A stretch of 64,000 nt of DNA, taken from positions 74,611-138,610 of the forward strand of contig NZ_JAPWAG010000005.1 of NCBI RefSeq assembly GCF_041432775.1. Direction: 5' to 3'. The notes below the pieces were generated by a model. The model saw only the letters and a program-made list of their open reading frames with translations, made no database searches and had not been told where the DNA came from. Of the stretch, positions 59,890 through 64,000 are shown piece by piece; the first letter of the stretch is position 1; the number at the start of each line of letters is the position of its first letter. This stretch comes from Pauljensenia sp902373545 (GTDB lineage Bacteria; Actinomycetota; Actinomycetes; Actinomycetales; Actinomycetaceae). The position numbers were made by a program, and so were the translations under genes.

Positions 59890-62090
59890 GAACCATGTGG
59901 GCTATCTACCGCGCGGACCTGCGCCGCGCGCGTCGCTCCTTGATTGCCGTCGTCGTGACCTTTGGACTGATCGTCATCCCCTCGCTGTTTACGTGGTTCA
60001 ACGTTGCGGCGTCCTGGGATCCCTTCGGCAACACGCGTTCCCTGCGCATCGCTATCGCGAACACGGATGTGGGCTACAAGTCCGATCTGGTGCCTCTGCA
60101 CATCAACATCGGTGACCAGGTCGTCTCCGCGCTGCGAAAGAACGACAACTTTGACTGGGTGATTGCCACGGAGGACGAGGCCATCGAGGGGACGCGCTCC
60201 GGCGACTATTACGCGGCCATCGTCATCCCCGAGGAGTTCTCGAAGGATATGCTGACCTTCTTCGACGGCGAGGTGTCTAGCGCCCCCATGACCTACTACG
60301 TCAACGAGAAGAAGAACGGCATTAGCCCCAAGCTCGCTGGCCAGGGCGCCGAGGCCGTCAGCGCGCAGGTGAACCAGACCTTCGCACAGACTCTCGGCGA
60401 GGTTGCGCTGGACACGGCCTCATCGATGGGGGACGCACTGTCCTCGACGACCGCAACGGGGGCCGTCACCAAGCTCGATAACCGCGTGCAGTTGGTGGCT
60501 ATGCGCCTGCGTACCGCTGCCGACAGCGCGGATGCGTACGCTGCGTTGGCCAGCTCTTCGCTGACTCTCATCGATTCGACGACCACACTCGTGTCCGGCG
60601 TGGGGGCCGCGAAATCCTCCGCGCAGTCAGCTGTCGGCAGCGCCGACTCCGGGGTGACCGGTCTGACCGCTGCAGCCACGGGAGCGATTGCCTCTGTCTC
60701 GAGCGCCATCGACTCATCCAAGACAGAGCTGGACACGCTGTCCACCTCCGTGGAGAACGTGTATTCCACGGCGTCAACCAGTGCAGCCGATGCCTCCGCG
60801 TCGCTGCGGTCGCAGGCGGGAGTCTTGGACTCGCACGCGACCACGTACGAAGACATCAAAAAGACGCTCAAAGACATGCCAGGTTCTCCCGTATCCCAGT
60901 CCTCCCTGGATACGCTGCAAAGCACAGCCGACCGGCTGCGCACCCTGGCGACCAACCTGCGCGACGCGGCGACCGACCTCGACACGAAGACCTCGAACGC
61001 GCAAACCAATCACGACAACATCACCGCGCTGATTGCCGACGCGCACCAGGCCGTCGACGACCTGTCCGCAGACTACGACAACGATCTGAAGCCGAAACTC
61101 GACTCACTGGCATCGACCCTGTCGTCGGCCCAGAGTTCTCTGTCGTCTGCGCGCTCCAGCTTGTCCTCCTCGACGTCCACTGCCTCGGACGGCAGCGACA
61201 GTGCGCGCGAGAAGCTCACGAGCTTGCGTGACAGTCTGACCTCTGCGGCAACGGATATGCGAGATTCTGCCGGCAAGATGGACTCGCTGCACAACTCCAT
61301 CAAGGAAGCGCAGGACAGCGGCGATCTGACGACCCTGAAGGACGTCATCGGGAACAATCCCGAGGCGTTGGCCGCGGCCATCGCCGCCCCCGTCGGCGTC
61401 GATACGATCCCCGTCTATCCGGTGGCGAATTTCGGCTCTCAGATGGCACCCATGTATACGATCCTGGCTCTGTGGGTCGGCTCCGTTCTCATGGTTGTGT
61501 CCATCCGCTCCGACGTGACTGACGAGAATGTTGCTGATGGCCTGGCCGAGGATGATCCGCTGCGCGCGACGTTGACCGCTTCGCCGATCCGCCTGTCTGC
61601 CGGGTACCTGGGGCGCTACCTGATTTTCGGGACGGTGGCGCTCGCCCAGGCGACTCTGCTGGGGCTGGGTGACCTGTATTTCCTGAAGGTTCAACACAAC
61701 CACCCCCTGGAGTTCATGGGCACCCTGTGGCTGACGGCTGTGGTGTTCTCGTTCTTGCTGTACACGCTGATCGCGACGTTCGGGAATGCGGGCAAGGCCC
61801 TGGGTGTGCTCTTGCTGGTCCTACAGATCTCGGGAGCCGGAGGAGCGTTCCCGCTGGCAATTTTGCCGCCCTTCTTCTCGTCTGTGTCCCCGTTCCTGCC
61901 GGCCACCCACGCGATCACGGCGCTTCGTGCGTCGATCGCCGGATACTCGGGGCACGAGTATGCGGACGCCATGTGGTTCCTCGCTTCCTTCATCCTGTTC
62001 GCCGCGTTCCTGGGGCTGGCTTTGCGCCCATTACTGGTGCGCGGCAATCGGCGGATGGTGGCCAAGCTGGAGTCCACGAAGCTCCTGTAG
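59886..62090 (+). CDS. YhgE/Pip family membrane protein (short)
   Basis: 734 residues, same architecture as the upstream protein: N-terminal helix (RRSLIAVVVTFGLIVIPSLF) then TWFNVAASWDPFGNT, a helical outer region rich in Ser, Thr, Ala and Asp, and six C-terminal helices. The shared YYVNEKKNGISPKLAGQGAE against YYVNEKNNAVAPKITGAGST shows a tandem duplication. The GTG at 59886 overlaps the previous stop; GAGGAGG sits seven bases before it. Probably a heteromer with its neighbour. Confidence 0.88.
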   Translation: MRTMWAIYRADLRRARRSLIAVVVTFGLIVIPSLFTWFNVAASWDPFGNTRSLRIAIANTDVGYKSDLVPLHINIGDQVVSALRKNDNFDWVIATEDEAIEGTRSGDYYAAIVIPEEFSKDMLTFFDGEVSSAPMTYYVNEKKNGISPKLAGQGAEAVSAQVNQTFAQTLGEVALDTASSMGDALSSTTATGAVTKLDNRVQLVAMRLRTAADSADAYAALASSSLTLIDSTTTLVSGVGAAKSSAQSAVGSADSGVTGLTAAATGAIASVSSAIDSSKTELDTLSTSVENVYSTASTSAADASASLRSQAGVLDSHATTYEDIKKTLKDMPGSPVSQSSLDTLQSTADRLRTLATNLRDAATDLDTKTSNAQTNHDNITALIADAHQAVDDLSADYDNDLKPKLDSLASTLSSAQSSLSSARSSLSSSTSTASDGSDSAREKLTSLRDSLTSAATDMRDSAGKMDSLHNSIKEAQDSGDLTTLKDVIGNNPEALAAAIAAPVGVDTIPVYPVANFGSQMAPMYTILALWVGSVLMVVSIRSDVTDENVADGLAEDDPLRATLTASPIRLSAGYLGRYLIFGTVALAQATLLGLGDLYFLKVQHNHPLEFMGTLWLTAVVFSFLLYTLIATFGNAGKALGVLLLVLQISGAGGAFPLAILPPFFSSVSPFLPATHAITALRASIAGYSGHEYADAMWFLASFILFAAFLGLALRPLLVRGNRRMVAKLESTKLL

Positions 62091-62164
62091 GACAGCGGTG
62101 CTCGTAGGGACGAGGCCTGCGCGTGTTCGCGGGGCCTCTTTCCTCGGGCGATGGGTTTTCTGTC

Positions 62165-62194
62165 TTGACGGCGTACGTGGGACGGTTGTATGCT
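62165..62194 (+). promoter_or_regulatory. Promoter of the tmRNA gene
   Basis: TTGACG (62165-62170) and TATGCT (62189-62194) are spaced by 18 bases, a good housekeeping promoter. Transcription would start about 50 bases before the mature 5' end, which fits a processed precursor. Confidence 0.65.
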
Positions 62195-62249
62195 GATGTG
62201 TCCGACGGTCTGCGGTAACGCTGGGCGTCGGGGAGTTGAAAACTCAAGA

Positions 62250-62627
62250 GGGGATGATCGGTTTCGACAGTGGTCGTCGATCGAAGTGAAGCGAGCCGAG
62301 AATGTACGCTCAACTCGTAAACGATGCGTGCAAACCAATAGGTGCCGAACAGAATCGCACCGACTACGTTCTCGCTGCCTGATATCGCAGCCTGAACCTT
62401 TAGTCCGTCAGCCCGGGAGTTGCTTCCGGCCCGGTGTCTGGCGTCGTCTAGGGAGCCACTGGGAGTCGCCCATGTTGGTGGGGCGCCTCCGACACTCAAT
62501 CAACTGAGCCCATCCGGCGGTGAGTCTACGCAATGCCGGGGGCCGAGAAATAAAACCGTAGACTGCGCTCGGAGAAGAATTCGGGGCCGACTATTGGACG
62601 GGGGTTCGATTCCCCCCATCTCCACCA
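62250..62627 (+). ncRNA. ssrA: Transfer-messenger RNA (tmRNA)
   Basis: The 5' end GGGGATGATCGGTTTCGACA and the 3' end GGGGGTTCGATTCCCCC then CATCTCCACCA are diagnostic. The acceptor arm pairs GGGGATG with CATCTCC (one G-T), and CCA is encoded. The tag frame starts at GCC 62344 and reads AEQNRTDYVLAA before TGA at 62380-62382, ending in the LAA degron. Length is 378 bases. It rescues stalled ribosomes with SmpB. Confidence 0.97.
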
Positions 62628-62632
62628 TCCCA

Positions 62633-62666
62633 CCCCGGGCTTCCGTTGGAAGCCCGGGGTTTGTTT
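62633..62666 (+). terminator. Terminator of the tmRNA gene
   Basis: Perfect 12-base arms CCCCGGGCTTCC and GGAAGCCCGGGG with a three-base loop are followed by TTTGTTT. Confidence 0.93.
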
Positions 62667-62701
62667 GCGTTTCGGGCGCTCCGCTTTGGTGTGAAGTGAG
62701 C

Positions 62702-62962
62702 CTAGGCGCCTGAGAGCCCTTCGCGCAGTTCTGCTAGTTCTTCGTCGAAGAATCCCGCCGCTTCTTCGTTGATCGCTGCGAGCCGCTCAACCCAGGCGAC
62801 CGTGACCGCGCCGTATTTGACGAGCGACGAGACTGCGCCGTCAACGTCGGGGCCGTCGCACTCGAGCATCATACGCAGGTATTCAACTTCCTCGAGCGCG
62901 TTGCGCTGCTCGAGATCTTCGATGGCGTCTTCAACAAACGCCGTCACTGTGTCGTGGTCCAT
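62702..62962 (-). CDS. Small acidic protein of unknown function, 86 aa
   Basis: A very acidic, all-helical protein (MDHDTVTAFVEDAIEDLEQR then NALEEVEYLRMMLE, later FFDEELAELREGLSGA) with no membrane segment or known motif. Codon use is gene-like. It stands alone between the tmRNA terminator and the repeat zone. No weak or strong family match is recognised. Confidence 0.6.
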   Translation of the reverse strand: MDHDTVTAFVEDAIEDLEQRNALEEVEYLRMMLECDGPDVDGAVSSLVKYGAVTVAWVERLAAINEEAAGFFDEELAELREGLSGA

Positions 62963-63341
62963 GCGTCGACACTAGCTGGTGTGCTGTTGTGCCGCCTGGT
63001 GGCGCACGCGCGTCTTGCGCGAAACACTTGATACTCTCGTGTGTGGAGCGAGGATTCCCCCTGGGCTAGTTGTGAAATAATCAACCGTCAGAAGGCCCGG
63101 AAGCGGGCCTCGCTCCCTCTTTGTCGTGACGAGGCGTCTCTAGGTGATAGGACGCTAGGGTTACAGGCCAAAAACGTGTTGGTTGTATTGTGCCTTTTTG
63201 GCTTGTTGGTACGGGAAAGTCGGTGTTGAAGTTGGTGGGAGCCAACTTGAAGGATGGACAAAACATGTTGGTTTTGTAGCGACTTTTCGGCTTGCTGGTG
63301 CGGGAAAAGCCACATTGAAGTTGGTTGTTTCATCGTGGGGG
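62963..63341. repeat. Imperfect direct repeats of about 70 bp in non-coding DNA
   Basis: Two copies, about 63169-63238 and 63259-63330, share AAAAC-GTGTTGGTT, CTTTT-GGCTTG-TGGT, CGGGAAA and TTGAAGTTGG blocks. Each can fold as CTTTT against GGAAAAG around a GGCTTG loop. They lie in A/T-richer sequence with no gene, just before a transposase relic. No gene is seen in 62963-63168. Confidence 0.65.
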
Positions 63342-63542
63342 TATGAATACCCCAAATGCCCGGCGTGCGGGCGAACGATGACCAGGTATGGGCACTCAGC
63401 GTCAGGGGCGCAGCGATGGCGCTGCTCCCTGTGTAATATCAGCCAGGTCAGCCGCATTAATTCCACAGCCAAGCATCTTGATGTGATGTGTCCCGGGTAT
63501 TGGGGCAGTACGGCCACACAGGTGGCGGTATTAACCCCTTGA
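63342..63542 (+). pseudogene. Relic of a transposase N-terminus (zinc ribbon)
   Basis: The frame reads YEYPKCPACGRTMTRYGHSA then SGAQRWRCSLC, a C-x2-C ... C-x2-C ribbon followed by aromatic and basic residues as at the start of IS1249- or IS256-like transposases. The rest of the transposase is missing: the frame drifts and stops at 63542. No clear start codon is in place. Confidence 0.6.
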
Positions 63543-63936
63543 TGCGCAGCTAAACCCTACGAGTGGAGTATGGGCACCCCCGCCTACCCCACCACCTATC
63601 GGGTTAACGTGCGCATCGTGGGGCCCAGGGGGCCACCTGTCGGGTTAGTAGCGACAGTCGCTGTGTTTGTGCGGGTGCCCGTGTAGACAATCCGTGCCGA
63701 CTAGGCGTGAGGCGAGAGTGGCTGGCACCGTGGGAGCCTTGGCGCGTCAATGTGGAGGAGAGTCGAAGTGAGCCTCGTAGCGTGCACTCGTGGATAGGTA
63801 ACGATGTCATGGATAGGTTATGACGACGCGGATAGCTTAGTAACCTATCCGCAAGCGCCTAACCTATCCGCAAGCGCCTAACCTATCCGTGAACGCCTCC
63901 TCCTGTGGGGTTGTGCGCAAGTTGTTGACGGTTTGT
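63543..63936. other. Non-coding zone with GGATAGGTTA cluster
   Basis: No gene is seen. Forward GGATAGGTA (63792) and GGATAGGTTA (63811) words are followed by three reverse copies TAACCTATCC at 63841, 63860 and 63879 in 19-bp tandem units TAACCTATCCGCAAGCGCC. The same word forms the inverted repeat at 40697-40734. Confidence 0.65.
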
Positions 63937-64000
63937 TTATGCGGCTTTTGTCCAGGCCGCTTGGTGTAGTTCGTATTCGATGGGGGATTTGCCGCCGAGG
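63937..64000 (-). CDS. C-terminal end of an IS3-family transposase (partial)
   Basis: On the leftward strand the last 20 residues read LGGKSPIEYELHQAAWTKAA before TAA at 63937-63939. The GG-x-SP-x-EYE-type ending is typical of the integrase core of IS3-family OrfB proteins. The gene continues beyond the right edge of the window. Intact or broken cannot be told. Confidence 0.75.
   Translation of the reverse strand, partial: LGGKSPIEYELHQAAWTKAA

Noticed and set aside
62190..62713. Small plus-strand frames across the tmRNA gene
   Set aside because: They overlap the structural RNA and have no supporting codon bias; only the 12-residue tag frame is real.
1..64000. tRNA or rRNA genes other than tmRNA
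   Set aside because: The intergenic gaps were read for cloverleaf ends (GGTTCGA-type T arm) and rRNA landmarks; only the tmRNA T arm at about 62600 was found. A covariance-model scan would be decisive.

Overview
The window is high-GC Gram-positive DNA. An actinobacterial-type tmRNA, a Tad pilus locus, release factor 2 next to ftsEX, oral-actinomycete cell-surface glycan genes and phosphocholine genes point to the family Actinomycetaceae. A Schaalia (Actinomyces) odontolytica-like organism is the best guess, but this is inference because no 16S or other marker gene is present. About 50 convincing genes were found. Most lie in tightly coupled operons with 4- to 8-base stop/start overlaps.

Left part (1-12.4 kb): the tail of an unidentified gene; two 98-residue WXG-like proteins and three related lipoprotein-type proteins scattered around a calpain-like cysteine protease with a WXG-type N-terminus (a probable type VII secretion cargo set); a sugar ABC importer plus GH29 alpha-L-fucosidase operon with LacI-type palindromes; an ImmA/IrrE peptidase plus DUF4411 PIN-domain pair; and a DUF4268 protein.

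Inositol region (12.4-22.5 kb): iolE, iolG, a transaldolase-family enzyme, a GntR/HutC regulator, iolC, iolB, iolD and mmsA. This is a nearly complete route from myo-inositol to acetyl-CoA. A repeated TTGT-N4-ACAA site lies in front of the transcription units, including that of the transaldolase-like gene. That gene may take the place of the missing IolJ aldolase.

Surface glycan region (22.7-44.7 kb): an operon for phosphorylcholine decoration (a LicC-LicA fusion with a DNA-binding head, LicB, two LicD proteins, a flippase and a glycosyltransferase), further glycosyltransferases, a second flippase and a UDP-sugar dehydrogenase. These are followed by a secreted amidase/glucosaminidase carrying about ten choline-binding-type repeats. 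The pairing suggests that the decoration and one of its reader proteins are encoded together. Two 130-bp inverted-repeat-bounded elements, a cas-less CRISPR array of 16 repeats and dTDP-rhamnose genes (an RmlC-RmlD fusion, and RmlA) complete the region.

Right part (44.8-64 kb): an aminoglycoside-phosphotransferase-fold protein, a compact tad pilus operon, gdhA, prfB, ftsE-ftsX with an M23 peptidase, smpB, two tandem YhgE/Pip membrane proteins, the tmRNA gene (readable tag AEQNRTDYVLAA), a small acidic protein, and a decayed insertion-sequence zone with repeats that runs to the window edge. Apart from tmRNA, no tRNA or rRNA gene was recognised.
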